DNA of 50,962 nt from an uncultured Angelakisella sp. (GCA_910585535.1 CAJUFK010000011.1:1-50962), one strand, 5' to 3'; counted from the stretch's first letter, positions 1 through 8,552 are shown. Made by a program: numbers and translations. Notes: generated by a model from the letters alone, not told the origin.

Positions 1-440
1 TCCGGGCTCTTTTTCGCCCTATTGGGAGTCTATCTTTTTTTCGCCTCCTCCGCCATAAAACTACATTTTTTCCTCGGCGTTTTCTTTCATTTTATCATCG
101 GCGCTGACACTTACCCGACGCCGGAAAAGCCCTTTCAACTCTCTGTAATCCAGAAAACCCGAAAATGGCAACCGGGCAGACAGAAAAATTTCCTGTTCAC
201 TCTAAACACCACCGCCTTGCCTGTTTTGCCAAAAATGGGCGCAAAAAAGCAGTAAATCTTTTTCAAGACTTACTGCTTCATGTGCTGTCGTTGGGCGGCG
301 GTTTATTCAATTTTGGGATTGGCTGGGCGGCAGCACTTCTTGCTGTCGCCCCTTGTCTACTCACCAGCAAAGACAGCCGGGGCTGTCAACGGCGGGCGCA
401 GCCCGTTCATCTTGATCGTTGACTGGCTCGGCTGATCTTG
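1..440. other. Flanking DNA without a confident gene
   Basis: I see no convincing coding region here. Two short open frames on the plus strand lack ribosome sites and overlap each other. The stretch holds a hairpin at about 251-278 that, read on the minus strand, is followed by a run of T and looks like a terminator. A second GC-rich inverted repeat lies near 370-388. Together they sit just past the stop codon of the leftward ABC-F gene and could end its transcript. Confidence 0.5.
251..278 (-). terminator. Probable rho-independent terminator
   Basis: Inverted repeat GCAGTAARTCTT with a GAAA-type loop, followed on the minus strand by six T (about 245-250). It would stop leftward transcription coming from the truncated ABC-F gene, about 165 bp downstream of its stop codon. 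Confidence 0.6.
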
Positions 441-1856
441 CTATTCGGCAGCCAGGCAAATGCTTTTTGTCGCTATGTTATTTCTGAATGCAAGATCATG
501 TTCTACGAAGATCATTGTAGGAGAAAATTCCCTAATCAGATTTTCAATTTGCATTCGAGAATAGATGTCAATATAGTTAAGAGGTTCATCCCACACATAC
601 AGATGTGCTTGTTCACAAAGGCTTTTTGCTATCAACACTTTTTTCTTTTGTCCCGCTGAAAAATCCTCCATTTTCTTTTCAAACTGTATTCGAGAAAAAT
701 CCATTTTCCGTAAGATTGCCTTAAACAAACTTTCATCAACACGATTGGCTTCCGCAAACTCTGATAACGAACCGTTCAGCATAGAAGTATCTTGAGGTAC
801 ATAGGACAATATCATGCCAGAACCTATTGCAACTGTCCCACGATGTTCTATTTGTTGCCCAACCAGTAGCTTTAGAAGGCTCGTTTTCCCAGAACCATTT
901 TTTCCATCAAGGGCAATGCGTTCTCCCTGTTTTACTGTAAACGAGATTGGCTGGCAGACATTTTTGCCGTCAAAAATCGGTACAACATCAGAGAAAGTCA
1001 CTAAGGTATCTGAAAAATAGGGAAGCGGAGCGATTTTCAAATCTTCTACGGTTTCCAAATTTTTGAGAAGGCTGGACTTTTCCTCGATTGCACGTTGCTG
1101 CCGCACTTTGATAGCCTTTGAGCGTTTCATCATTTTGGCAGATTTGTGACCAATATACCCTCGGTCAACCGGGCCGTTCCCATATTTTGACGCTTCAATT
1201 CGGTCTGACCAGACAGAAGTTCTTTTAGCTGCCTTTTGCATATTATCAATGCTTTTTTTCAGCTTCACATTTTGAGCGAGTTCAAATTCTTGTTGACGCT
1301 GGAAGTTGGTGAACCAAGTAGAAAAATTTCCGCTTTGCACTTCGATGTTTGACCGATTGATCGACAGGATATGGTCAACACAGCCATCTAAAAAACAGCG
1401 ATCATGAGAGACTAAGATAAATCCCTTTTTCCGTTTCAGGTATGCTGAAACGGTTTCTCTGGCTTTCATATCCAAATGGTTTGTCGGTTCATCAATCAGT
1501 AAAAAGTGTCCATCATTCAGAAATAGAGCGGCAAGCAGCACCTTGGTCTGCTCTCCATTGGAAAGCGTAAAAAATGGCCTCCAAAGTACATTATCACGGA
1601 CTTCCAGATAGGATAGTTCTCTCAACAGCTCCCACTCTTCCGCCAGCGGGCAGACTTCCGAGAGAATATCCGTAGTTAATCTGTTTTTGTCGTTCACAGG
1701 ATATGGAAAGTAATCAAATTGCACAGAGGCTTGTATTTTCCCGTGGTATTCGTACTTTCCAAGCAAGAGATTCAGAAAAGTTGTTTTCCCTCTACCGTTT
1801 CTTCCAACAAACCCAAGTTTCCAATCTGTATCAATTTGATGGTTAGCCGAGTTTGC
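441..1856 (-). pseudogene. Truncated ABC-F ribosomal protection protein (Lsa-type)
   Basis: Twin-ATPase ABC-F family protein of the Lsa type, whose intact members bind ribosomes and displace lincosamide, streptogramin A and pleuromutilin antibiotics. The frame stays open upstream of the first ATG (1766) and includes the first Walker A motif (GRNGRGKTT, near 1785-1811) and the lead-in IDTDWKLGF. The second Walker A (GKNGSGKTS), both signature motifs and both Walker B regions (LLIDEPTNHLD and VWDEPLN) are present. Intact relatives are about 490-500 residues. Here about 30 N-terminal residues and the start codon are missing, because homology stops near 1845-1850 and phage DNA begins. There is no initiation signal, so I read it as inactivated by insertion. 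Confidence 0.8.
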
Positions 1857-1864
1857 CTATACAG

Positions 1865-1892
1865 AAAAGCCCGCAGAAATGCGGGCTTTTTT
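1865..1892 (+). terminator. Bidirectional-looking terminator at the phage boundary
   Basis: Stem GCCCGC (1869-1874) and GCGGGC (1881-1886) around a 6-nt loop, with six T on the plus strand and A-rich sequence on the other side. It lies between the broken ABC-F gene and the first phage gene, and would insulate the two transcription units. Confidence 0.75.
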
Positions 1893-1925
1893 CTATGCCC
1901 AAAAACGAAAAGGGAGGACAAGTGA

Positions 1926-2645
1926 ATGCCGAATCATGTAAGAAACATCGTGAAGATGAAGGGAATCACCGCCCTGCCCGTGTTCACCGAGAAGGAGAAC
2001 TGGGACAAAAAGACGGTCATGTCTCTCGACTTTGAGAAGATTATTCCGATGCCGGAATCCCTGAATGTAGTCTCCGGTACGCTGGAGATGATGGCTGTTG
2101 AAGCCGCAGTTCGGAAGGCCGTAGCCGCCGCAAAGCAGCCATTCGGCCCCCAGCTCATTCCCAGCTTGTCGGATGTTGAGTACAAGAAGCGGCTCAATCA
2201 TTGTAACGAAACAGAAGATGAGCTTTGCAGATTGGGCGCGCAGTACATCCAGAACCTGATTCTTCACGGCGCCACGACTTGGTACGACTGGTGCATCGAG
2301 AACTGGGGAACCAAATGGAATGCCTACGAGAATGTGCAGATTGACCCGGACACAATCATGTTCGAGACAGCATGGAGTGCGCCAGAGCCTGTGATTGCTC
2401 AGTTGGCAAAAATGTACCCGGACGCCGAGATTGAACACTGGTGGGCTGGTGAAGACACGGGAAGTAACGATGGCTACGCCAAGTACAGCGGCGGCGAGTT
2501 GGCTGAGGTTATCTACTACGAAAGCTGCTCGAACGAAGCCTACGCCACCTATGTCCGCTGCTGGGGCGAGAGCGCGTGTCTCTATCAGGATGAACATGGG
2601 ATGTGGCATCACCGGAATTGCGATGAGTGCCACGGGTGCGATTAA
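1926..2645 (+). CDS. Api92-like phage protein (ferredoxin-like fold)
   Basis: 239 residues beginning MPNHVRNIV, the hallmark start of the Api92/DUF1281 family found in phages and conjugative elements, whose role is not established. A conserved W-G-TKWN region lies near residues 125-135. An acidic W-W-E-D segment near 170 and a Cys/His-rich tail (CDECHGCD) follow. The ATG has the ribosome site AGGGAGGAC. It is the first gene of a long rightward operon and is followed closely by the next gene (13-bp gap). Family assignment is from the N-terminal motif only. Confidence 0.7.
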   Translation: MPNHVRNIVKMKGITALPVFTEKENWDKKTVMSLDFEKIIPMPESLNVVSGTLEMMAVEAAVRKAVAAAKQPFGPQLIPSLSDVEYKKRLNHCNETEDELCRLGAQYIQNLILHGATTWYDWCIENWGTKWNAYENVQIDPDTIMFETAWSAPEPVIAQLAKMYPDAEIEHWWAGEDTGSNDGYAKYSGGELAEVIYYESCSNEAYATYVRCWGESACLYQDEHGMWHHRNCDECHGCD

Positions 2646-2658
2646 GGAGGGCTGTAAG

Positions 2659-2880
2659 ATGCGAGTGTACATCAAGTATGAGCCTGCCGAGTTCACCTAT
2701 CCCGAAGACATGAAGAAGATTGTCTCCTATCTGCGTGAGCACGGCAGTCTTCAGGTGTCCGAGACCACGGTTGAGCGCCTGTACCGTGAGTTTTCTGAAA
2801 CCCGCGCCGCTGGCTGGCTGTATGCCACAGATGAGAACATCGAGGCGTTCGCCGATTGGCTGAACAAAGTCGAGCTGTGA
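2659..2880 (+). CDS. Hypothetical 73-residue protein
   Basis: Starts at ATG 2659 behind TAAGGAGGG, so the ribosome site is strong. The protein is acidic, probably alpha-helical, and ends in an E-N-I-E-A-F-ADWLNKVEL helix. I do not recognise the family. It sits between the Api92-like gene and the next hypothetical gene in the same operon. Confidence 0.7.
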   Translation: MRVYIKYEPAEFTYPEDMKKIVSYLREHGSLQVSETTVERLYREFSETRAAGWLYATDENIEAFADWLNKVEL

Positions 2881-2895
2881 GAAAGGAGAGTAAAG

Positions 2896-3555
2896 ATGTT
2901 TCTGATAACTGACTACACACAGGGAACGCCGTGCGTGTCGCAGTTCAACGATACGAAGACAGCGTGGGACTACATCGTTGGCCTCACCGGAGATACCGGC
3001 ATCGCCGACAAGGTTCAGGCGGTCATCGGCCAAATGCAATTCGGCGATGAGTTTGCCTGTCGTCCGTACATCAAAGTCCAGTGCGTTGAAAAATACGCGA
3101 ATCTCGCAACCTGCCTGACTGGTGCGGAGAAGCTGGATAAGGACCTGCGGGAGACCATCGACGCACACAACCGGATGATTGAGACTGTCGAGAACGCCGG
3201 TATAACCTGCAACCTGTTCCGTGGTATGGAAGTCTGGCACAAGATCGCCTGCGAGGGCGCGGCAATTACCCATGCTGCGCGGTCTGTTGGGATTGACGCA
3301 ACGGTCAATATGCAGTCCGGCAAAATTTATGTGTCTGACAAGTATTTGCAGTTCTGCGCCATGCGGAATGCGGTGGGAGCACTGGAGCCGCCAGACGGCC
3401 TGACCCTCGCCGAAGTTATCAGCAGCTTGGAGGACCAAGCACTGGACCGGGACAGCATGATTGATGCGGACGACCCGGACTGCATCTTCCACCATGACGC
3501 GGCTGCGCTGCGGGCGGCGGCGAAGATGCTCCGAGGATTGGAGGGCCGGACATGA
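2896..3555 (+). CDS. Hypothetical 219-residue phage protein
   Basis: Begins at ATG 2896 with the ribosome site GAAAGGAG. No known catalytic motif is visible. The C-terminal third is helical and acidic and includes a DADDPDCIFHHDAAALR segment. The stop overlaps the next start (ATGA-type overlap at 3552), which points to translational coupling in an early-type operon. Function unknown. Confidence 0.75.
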   Translation: MFLITDYTQGTPCVSQFNDTKTAWDYIVGLTGDTGIADKVQAVIGQMQFGDEFACRPYIKVQCVEKYANLATCLTGAEKLDKDLRETIDAHNRMIETVENAGITCNLFRGMEVWHKIACEGAAITHAARSVGIDATVNMQSGKIYVSDKYLQFCAMRNAVGALEPPDGLTLAEVISSLEDQALDRDSMIDADDPDCIFHHDAAALRAAAKMLRGLEGRT

Positions 3556-3773
3556 GCTGCTGGGACATTCCCGAACGCTCTCTGGAGCCGCCGGAGGATG
3601 TGCCGGTCGGGTACTGCGAGCACTGCGGCGGCGAGATTTACGAGGGCGAGACCGTGTACCGCATCGACGGGCAGCTCATCCACGAAGACTGCCTGTGGGA
3701 CTTTGCGAAAGAATACTTCGCCGACTGCAAGGAGGAGATTGAGTGTGAGGTCAGGACAAGGGTGCGGTGGTAA
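3552..3773 (+). CDS. Small zinc-ribbon protein
   Basis: 73 residues with a CEHCGG knuckle near residue 22 followed by I-H-EDC near 45, a pattern typical of a treble-clef or LIM-like zinc site (C-x2-C ... H-x2-C). Such small proteins are common in phage early operons and usually bind nucleic acid or protein partners, but no specific function can be read. It overlaps both neighbours. Confidence 0.65.
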   Translation: MSCWDIPERSLEPPEDVPVGYCEHCGGEIYEGETVYRIDGQLIHEDCLWDFAKEYFADCKEEIECEVRTRVRW

Positions 3774-3915
3774 ACCGCCGATGTACATAAACCGTGAGAC
3801 CGGCGAGCTGCTGACCCGCCGGGAGATGCTGAAACAGTTCGCTGAGGACTACGACGGGAACGACCCGACGAACGCGGTGAGCTGGGCTGAATACTTCGAG
3901 GAGGTGCAGTTATGA
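3745..3915 (+). CDS. Small hypothetical protein (GTG or internal ATG start)
   Basis: GTG at 3745 lies 7 nt behind AAGGAGGAG and gives 56 residues. The ATG at 3781 gives 44 residues (MYINRETGELLTRREML) but has a poor ribosome site. I favour GTG for initiation, although the recognisable protein-like part starts at the ATG. This short segment resembles the N-RETGEL-T regions of small phage proteins of unknown role. The stop overlaps the next ATG (3912). Confidence 0.5.
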   Translation: MRSGQGCGGKPPMYINRETGELLTRREMLKQFAEDYDGNDPTNAVSWAEYFEEVQL

Positions 3916-4556
3916 CTGCTGAAAGAGCTATTGAGTTACTGAGCGGCGGGACGCATATGCCCGCTGTTCCGCACACCGCGGATGAGCTGGACGAGGCTTG
4001 CCGGATTGCGTGTGACGCGCTCCGGCTGTACACGCAGTCTTTCCAGAAAGCCTATTCGCTGAACGCCGCTATCGCTGACCACTACCAGAATATCGGCCTG
4101 CCGATGGAACGGCTGGACGAGCTGGCTGCGGCGGACAAAGCCGGAAGGCTGGTGATACTGCCGGATGTGTCCTATACAGATGCCGACGGTGAGGAAGCCC
4201 TGCGTCGGGCTATGTGGGACTGCAACTACCGGAACAACGGCGTGACCCGATTTGCCGCTGACGCCATCGCCGAAAAGCTCTGCGGAGAGGCGCAGAAAAA
4301 ACACATGATGGTTAAGACGCCGCTGGGCGACATCGTGGTGGAGGCCAGCGCAGACCCTGATAACCCCGGCGTGTGGGTTTCGCTCAGCCGGTTTATTGAA
4401 GACCATGTACTGCGGCTTGCGCTGATTGAGTGTACCACAGATGAGGCCGATGTTGACGGCCCTGCGATTATCACGCGCATCTGGCAGAACGCGAAAGCTG
4501 ATGAGTACACGAACCGGATAATCCACGAAGGGTTTGGAGAAAGAGGTGCGAAATGA
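3912..4556 (+). CDS. Hypothetical 214-residue phage protein
   Basis: Starts at ATG 3912 overlapping the previous stop. The ribosome site GAGGAGGTG lies just upstream. It is largely helical in the first half, with a conserved-looking DCNYRNNGVTRFAADAIAEK stretch near 100-120 and a beta-rich second half. No family recognised. The stop overlaps the next start at 4553. Confidence 0.7.
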   Translation: MTAERAIELLSGGTHMPAVPHTADELDEACRIACDALRLYTQSFQKAYSLNAAIADHYQNIGLPMERLDELAAADKAGRLVILPDVSYTDADGEEALRRAMWDCNYRNNGVTRFAADAIAEKLCGEAQKKHMMVKTPLGDIVVEASADPDNPGVWVSLSRFIEDHVLRLALIECTTDEADVDGPAIITRIWQNAKADEYTNRIIHEGFGERGAK

Positions 4557-4888
4557 ATGTTGAGTTGATTAAGCTGTCCCGCAAGGCGGCGCGGGAGTGG
4601 ACTGGCACGGACGGCTACAATCAGGCCAGCCAGCTCATCAATATGCTGTGCGATGAGCTGGAAGCCATCGCTCCTGAGCAGCCGCTGGAGCCGAAAGAGA
4701 AAGCCTACCGCTCTATTGCGAAGCATATCTTCCGGGCGCATCGCAAGTACGAGGGCGGGAAGGTGCTGGTTCTTCTGGCAGATGACATCCGCAAAGCTGA
4801 GCAGTTGGCGATGACCGCCTTCGGTACATCGAGCGTGTTTGTGAAGCGGGTCAATCCGACGACGGACCCGCAGGTCTATGAGGTGTGA
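4553..4888 (+). CDS. Hypothetical 111-residue protein
   Basis: ATG overlaps the preceding stop codon. Contains two helical segments and a VLVLLADDIRKAEQLA region near 75-90. No motif identifies a function. Part of the tightly packed small-gene operon. Confidence 0.65.
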   Translation: MNVELIKLSRKAAREWTGTDGYNQASQLINMLCDELEAIAPEQPLEPKEKAYRSIAKHIFRAHRKYEGGKVLVLLADDIRKAEQLAMTAFGTSSVFVKRVNPTTDPQVYEV

Positions 4889-4891
4889 GCC

Positions 4892-5149
4892 ATGCCGAGA
4901 TACCCGAAGAACTACAAAGATGTTGAATACTTTGTCCCCGGCAGAAAGCGCCGGATTGCAGGGTCAACCGTAGCCACCCGTGATTTCCTCGCTATCGTCC
5001 ATGAGGAACATCCCACAGCAACGATAGCTCAGCTCCGTGCGATTATCACGGACAAGACGCAGTACATCCGCAACCCTGAAGCGGTTGAGGTTTTGGCGGT
5101 TCATATCGCGGCAGGCTACGGCGACCGTATTCCAGATTGGGGGTATTGA
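4892..5149 (+). CDS. Hypothetical 85-residue basic protein
   Basis: Starts at ATG 4892, 3 bp after the previous stop. A Lys/Arg-rich N-terminus (MPRYPKNYKDVEYF) is followed by a helical ATIAQLRAIITDKT segment. The basic start suggests nucleic-acid contact, but this is only inference. Family not recognised. Confidence 0.6.
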   Translation: MPRYPKNYKDVEYFVPGRKRRIAGSTVATRDFLAIVHEEHPTATIAQLRAIITDKTQYIRNPEAVEVLAVHIAAGYGDRIPDWGY

Positions 5150-5150
5150 G

Positions 5151-5408
5151 ATGGCTAATGTCTATGTAGTGGTGAGATACACCAAAACGAAGTCTGTCGC
5201 GGTTGGCGGCTATGACACGGAGGACGATGCCAAAGCTGCGATGATCGAGCACTTCCGCAGAACTCCGAAGCGCGGGAACTTCTACTACCGGATAACGCAG
5301 GAAAGGCTGCGCGAGATTGATGGCATCATGTTTCGGGAGTTAGATTCAAGCAGCCCGTCATGGAGATACACGCGAGAGCAGTTGGAGGCGATGGTATGTA
5401 CAACATGA
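5151..5408 (+). CDS. Hypothetical 85-residue protein
   Basis: ATG at 5151 directly follows the upstream stop (TGAGATGG). Predicted alpha/beta with a VYVVVRYTKTKSVAVGGYD beta start. Ends inside the next gene (12-bp overlap). Function unknown. Confidence 0.6.
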   Translation: MANVYVVVRYTKTKSVAVGGYDTEDDAKAAMIEHFRRTPKRGNFYYRITQERLREIDGIMFRELDSSSPSWRYTREQLEAMVCTT

Positions 5409-5629
5409 GCCGCGACACCTATGCCTGCGATAAGTGCGGGTTTGAGGAAAAGTGGGACGCCCACGATGACCACCGTGGCGACATCTGGGAGTGTGAATAC
5501 TGCGGCGAGCATTTCTGCACTGCCTGCTTCGTGAAAGAAGCTGGGCAGGAGGCGTTTGACCGGATGCTGCGTGAGACGGACCATGTTTTGTGCGCGAAGC
5601 ACTACAAGGAAGGGGTGTTCGAGAAATGA
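5396..5629 (+). CDS. Cys-rich zinc-finger protein
   Basis: The start chosen is ATG 5396, 7 nt behind GGAGG. A start nine bases further in is also possible. 77 residues with CDKCGF, CEYCGEHFCTAC and a final C-A-KH, a cross-brace-like Cys/His pattern resembling RING or FYVE-type zinc sites. It would bind two zinc ions. Partner unknown. It overlaps both neighbours in the operon. Confidence 0.65.
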   Translation: MYNMSRDTYACDKCGFEEKWDAHDDHRGDIWECEYCGEHFCTACFVKEAGQEAFDRMLRETDHVLCAKHYKEGVFEK

Positions 5630-6075
5630 CCGTTCAGGTGAAAGAGTTCGAGCTGCTGGTGGAAATCTGCAAGCACCTGCGGGCGGAGGGCGCAAGGCCA
5701 GAGCTGGCGACAGCCTTGCAGCGAGCCATCAACCGGATGCACCAAGAGCAGGAGCGGGCGTGGGCCGGAAACCACCGCCCGGAGCCTGCGCCGAAATGGG
5801 TGACGGCTCGACTGGCAAAAGAAGATGCTCCGCTGATGCAGCGGCTGCTGGAGGCTGGTTATCCGGCGGAGGAGATAGACCACCACGAATCCGATCTGTA
5901 TATCTATGTGACGCCGCTGACCACGCAGGTCATCGAGCAGTGGTGCCGGGAGCATGAGTACGACCGTGCGTGGCACTGCCCGACCTTCTATGACCAGATT
6001 TCCGGCAGGCTGATGTACGACTGCGCTTTCCAGTACAGCGACTGGTGGGCAGAGAAAGCAAAAACTGCCCCCTAA
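5626..6075 (+). CDS. Hypothetical 149-residue phage protein
   Basis: ATG 5626 overlaps the previous stop (AATGACC). The N-terminal half is an amphipathic helix region, and the C-terminal half is Trp/Tyr-rich (EQWCREHEYDRAWHC, FQYSDWW). No known motif. It is the last gene before a short non-coding gap with an inverted repeat, so it may close one part of the operon. Confidence 0.65.
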   Translation: MTVQVKEFELLVEICKHLRAEGARPELATALQRAINRMHQEQERAWAGNHRPEPAPKWVTARLAKEDAPLMQRLLEAGYPAEEIDHHESDLYIYVTPLTTQVIEQWCREHEYDRAWHCPTFYDQISGRLMYDCAFQYSDWWAEKAKTAP

Positions 6076-6091
6076 CAGCCCCTACAAGCGA

Positions 6092-6161
6092 AGTTCCCTG
6101 AGAGCAACATACAAGGTCTCCCTGATATAAACGCAGCTCATACAGCGGCTCTCAGGGACTT
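6092..6161. repeat. Long inverted repeat in an intergenic gap
   Basis: TCCCTGAGAGC (6095-6105) pairs perfectly with GCTCTCAGGGA (6148-6158), and pairing extends further with one bulge. The loop is about 42 nt and no T-run follows, so it is not a classic terminator. It fills most of the 141-bp gap between two genes. Confidence 0.6.
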
Positions 6162-6216
6162 CTCAGCGAATTTTATAGCAAACCCAATAACACAAAACGA
6201 AATGGAGGAAACAGCG

Positions 6217-6795
6217 ATGTCAGAGATGACCCTGAGAGAGTTCCGCGAAAGATACCGCGCCGGTGAGTTTTTGGCCCCGGATTTTGATACACAGGTTAAG
6301 GCCGGGTGGTATGACTGGTTCTGCGAGGACAGCCAGCTCACAAAGAGGCTGGCGAACATCTGGAAACTGCTGAGCGGCATTACCAGCGATTATGTTCTCG
6401 ATAACTACCGCGTCTGGTTCAAGAACAACTGCCCCGCCAGCGACCATCCGCTTTATGACGACGTGCGGTTTGAGCCGCTGGATGAGGCTCAGCGGGACGA
6501 GCTTTACTTCGGTGTTGCTATCGACGATCTGAGGAAAGCGCACAAGTACGGAGTGTTTACAGCCCGCAGCGATTACGCGATAGAGGCTGAGTTCGATGAC
6601 CTCTGCGATGTGCAGGCGTTCATCAATAACTGGGAGAACGCGCTGAAGGATGAGGAGTTCTATGTGCAGCGCGAAGCCAAGCGAAAGAGACTGGACGAAC
6701 TTTCCGCCGAGGCCACCCGGCTGCTTAAAAAGGCGGAGGAACGGCTGAAGGAGGACGACGATGGGCAGAAAGACGGTACACTTCCGCAAGCGTAG
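6217..6795 (+). CDS. Hypothetical 192-residue protein
   Basis: ATG 6217 lies 7 nt behind GGAGG, and this decides the start over an in-frame ATG at 6202 that forms part of the ribosome site itself. The protein begins MSEMTLREFRERYRAG, and the last 50 residues are a charged coiled-coil-like helix (RKRLDELSAEATRLLKKAEER). Unknown function. It overlaps the DNA methylase-like gene by 35 bp. Confidence 0.65.
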   Translation: MSEMTLREFRERYRAGEFLAPDFDTQVKAGWYDWFCEDSQLTKRLANIWKLLSGITSDYVLDNYRVWFKNNCPASDHPLYDDVRFEPLDEAQRDELYFGVAIDDLRKAHKYGVFTARSDYAIEAEFDDLCDVQAFINNWENALKDEEFYVQREAKRKRLDELSAEATRLLKKAEERLKEDDDGQKDGTLPQA

Positions 6796-7537
6796 TCAGG
6801 CTGAGTTTGCGCGGCAGTTCACGAACCTGTGCAACACAAAGAGTTCGTGGGAGGTGTGGGCGGATTTCGTTACCATGTCTGCTACTGCCATAGCCAACGC
6901 CTGCGACCAACATGGCGAGACCCATGACGCGCGGGAGAAAGAATACCTCAGCGTCATCAACCGGTACACGAAAGCGGAGCAGCAGATTTTCCCGGAGCTG
7001 CTTGCCAAGCTGGTAGAGGCTCTGGAGGAAGACCCTGAGCAGGATTTTCTCGGCGAGATGTTCATGGCGCTGGAGCTGGGAAGCCACTGGAAAGGTCAGT
7101 TCTTCACCCCGTATTCCATATGCCAGTTGATGTCTGCTATGACTATCGACGACAGAGCGCAGCAGATTCAAGAGCGCGGCTGGGCAGGGATTCACGACCC
7201 ATGCTGCGGCGCTGGAGCACTCCTGATTGCCGCCCGGAACGAGATGGTGAAGCGTGGCCTCGGTCCCAGACAAGCCCTGTATGTGGCGCAGGACATTGAC
7301 CGGACAGCGGCACTGATGTGCTATCTGCAACTGTCCCTTCTGGGCTGTGCCGGTTATGTGGTCGTGGGCGACACGCTCATGCAGCCCTGCGTCGGCCCAA
7401 CAGGGTCTCCCCTGCTGATTGCTCCGGCGGAAGGTCAGGAAGTCTGGCTGATGCCAGCGTTCTATGACAAGGTGTGGATGTACCGAGTTCAGTTTGAAAA
7501 AGTGATGTGGCTGACGATGCCAAGGGAGGGAAAGTAG
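6761..7537 (+). CDS. N6-adenine DNA methylase-like protein (motif IV not seen)
   Basis: 258 residues. A SAM-binding motif I is clear (DPCCGAGALLIAA near residue 146), preceded by the F-F-TPYSICQLM segment shared with HsdM-type N6-adenine methyltransferases. A VAQDIDRTAALMCYLQL stretch resembles motif II. The catalytic [DN]PP[YF] motif expected downstream is not visible; the equivalent position reads GDTLMQPCVG. Similar short methylase-like proteins occur on phages and conjugative elements. It may bind SAM or DNA without methylating, or use a variant motif. Confidence 0.7.
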   Translation: MGRKTVHFRKRSQAEFARQFTNLCNTKSSWEVWADFVTMSATAIANACDQHGETHDAREKEYLSVINRYTKAEQQIFPELLAKLVEALEEDPEQDFLGEMFMALELGSHWKGQFFTPYSICQLMSAMTIDDRAQQIQERGWAGIHDPCCGAGALLIAARNEMVKRGLGPRQALYVAQDIDRTAALMCYLQLSLLGCAGYVVVGDTLMQPCVGPTGSPLLIAPAEGQEVWLMPAFYDKVWMYRVQFEKVMWLTMPREGK

Positions 7538-7696
7538 ATGGATTTTCTGGAGCAGTACAACCGTATCAAAGCGGCGGGCGATTTCGTCGCTCCGCCTGAC
7601 ATCCGCCGGAAGGCGAAGCACAGCAGCACCCAGAAGAAGCGGCGCCTCAATCAACGGCGGCGCGGCGGGAAAAGGAAGGGAGGCAGAAAGAGGTGA
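7538..7696 (+). CDS. Small basic protein (52 residues)
   Basis: Begins MDFLEQYNRIKAAGDF at ATG 7538, directly after the previous stop. The C-terminal half is almost entirely Arg, Lys, Gly and Gln (KKRRLNQRRRGGKRKGG), so it should bind nucleic acid. Its stop overlaps the GTG of the next gene. Too short to name. Confidence 0.6.
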   Translation: MDFLEQYNRIKAAGDFVAPPDIRRKAKHSSTQKKRRLNQRRRGGKRKGGRKR

Positions 7697-8148
7697 AGCG
7701 TGAGCGGTATATGTACGGCGTTCGCGGCGAGCAATATGGCATCTGGAACACTGCCAAAAAGTGCTGGCAGTTCGGTATCTGTGAGGACACGCCGATGCTG
7801 GCTGAGGCCCGGCTGTTTCAAAGAATCGGAGATGATGCGCGGAAGTGGCGCTTTGAGGTGCGAGTGCTGCCGGCGGAGATGCGTAAGGCCAAGCCTGATC
7901 CACTGCTTCTGGCGGAACTTCAGCGGAAAGACCGGGAGCTGAAGCTGCTGAGCCGTGAGACAGAACAGATTAAGGCCGAGCTTGCTGCTGCTATCAGCGA
8001 CTTGGATTCGGCGTGTGCATCGCTGCCTACCTGCGCACAGTGCCATTATTGCAAGCACCACCCATGCCCTGATGAGATGAACGACGAGTGTGATGAGTTC
8101 TCTCGGTGGGAGTGGCGCGGCCTGCAAACAGAAAAGGAGGCTGGATAG
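7693..8148 (+). CDS. Hypothetical protein with coiled coil and Cys-rich tail
   Basis: GTG start at 7693 overlaps the previous stop. 151 residues: an N-terminal alpha/beta region, a heptad-like helix (LLAELQRKDRELKLLSRE, near 75-95) and a cluster CAQCHYCKHHPC with further Cys near 120-135 that probably binds zinc. The sequence ends just before the next ATG. No family recognised. Confidence 0.65.
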   Translation: MKRERYMYGVRGEQYGIWNTAKKCWQFGICEDTPMLAEARLFQRIGDDARKWRFEVRVLPAEMRKAKPDPLLLAELQRKDRELKLLSRETEQIKAELAAAISDLDSACASLPTCAQCHYCKHHPCPDEMNDECDEFSRWEWRGLQTEKEAG

Positions 8149-8316
8149 ATGAGCAAGAATCCGACGCGCAAAATAACGGTGCGGGTTTCTCCACAAACCG
8201 CATACAATCTGGAGCTACTGATGGCGATGTCTGGCTCAAAGTCGGTGGGCCGCGTCATTGACAAGCTGGTCCGCGACCGGATGCTGGCCCTCAAAGGCCA
8301 TAAGGAGGGCCGCTAA
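8149..8316 (+). CDS. Small ribbon-helix-helix-like protein
   Basis: 55 residues starting at ATG 8149 behind AAAGGAGG. KITVRVSPQ forms a probable beta strand followed by two helices (AYNLELLMAMSG and SVGRVIDKLVRDRM), the layout of an Arc/CopG-type DNA-binding fold. It could be a small transcription regulator. The stop overlaps the next ATG (TAATG). Confidence 0.55.
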   Translation: MSKNPTRKITVRVSPQTAYNLELLMAMSGSKSVGRVIDKLVRDRMLALKGHKEGR

Positions 8317-8552
8317 TGATAGCCTATATCCTGTCAAGTTTCTGGAGATGGCTCGGAGCAGTGTGCCTGATCGTTATTCTGTTCGACAGCATCGAGCATC
8401 TGATTGTCGCCATCAATCCAGTACGCAAAGTCCAGGTCAGCCAGAACGGTGATTCTATCACGGTGGAGATTGAGGGCGCCACCGAAGCCGATATTGCTAC
8501 CGCGCTGGCGGACATCGAGCAAAACAGAAAGGAGACAAACCCCAATGATTAA
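8316..8552 (+). CDS. Small membrane protein
   Basis: 78 residues with one hydrophobic N-terminal segment (residues about 2-30, ILSSFWRWLGAVCLIVILF) followed by a soluble, acidic tail. It probably sits in the host membrane. Role unknown. Confidence 0.6.
   Translation: MIAYILSSFWRWLGAVCLIVILFDSIEHLIVAINPVRKVQVSQNGDSITVEIEGATEADIATALADIEQNRKETNPND

Noticed and set aside
22..422. Two short plus-strand frames in the left flank
   Set aside because: They overlap in different frames, lack ribosome sites and cross terminator hairpins.
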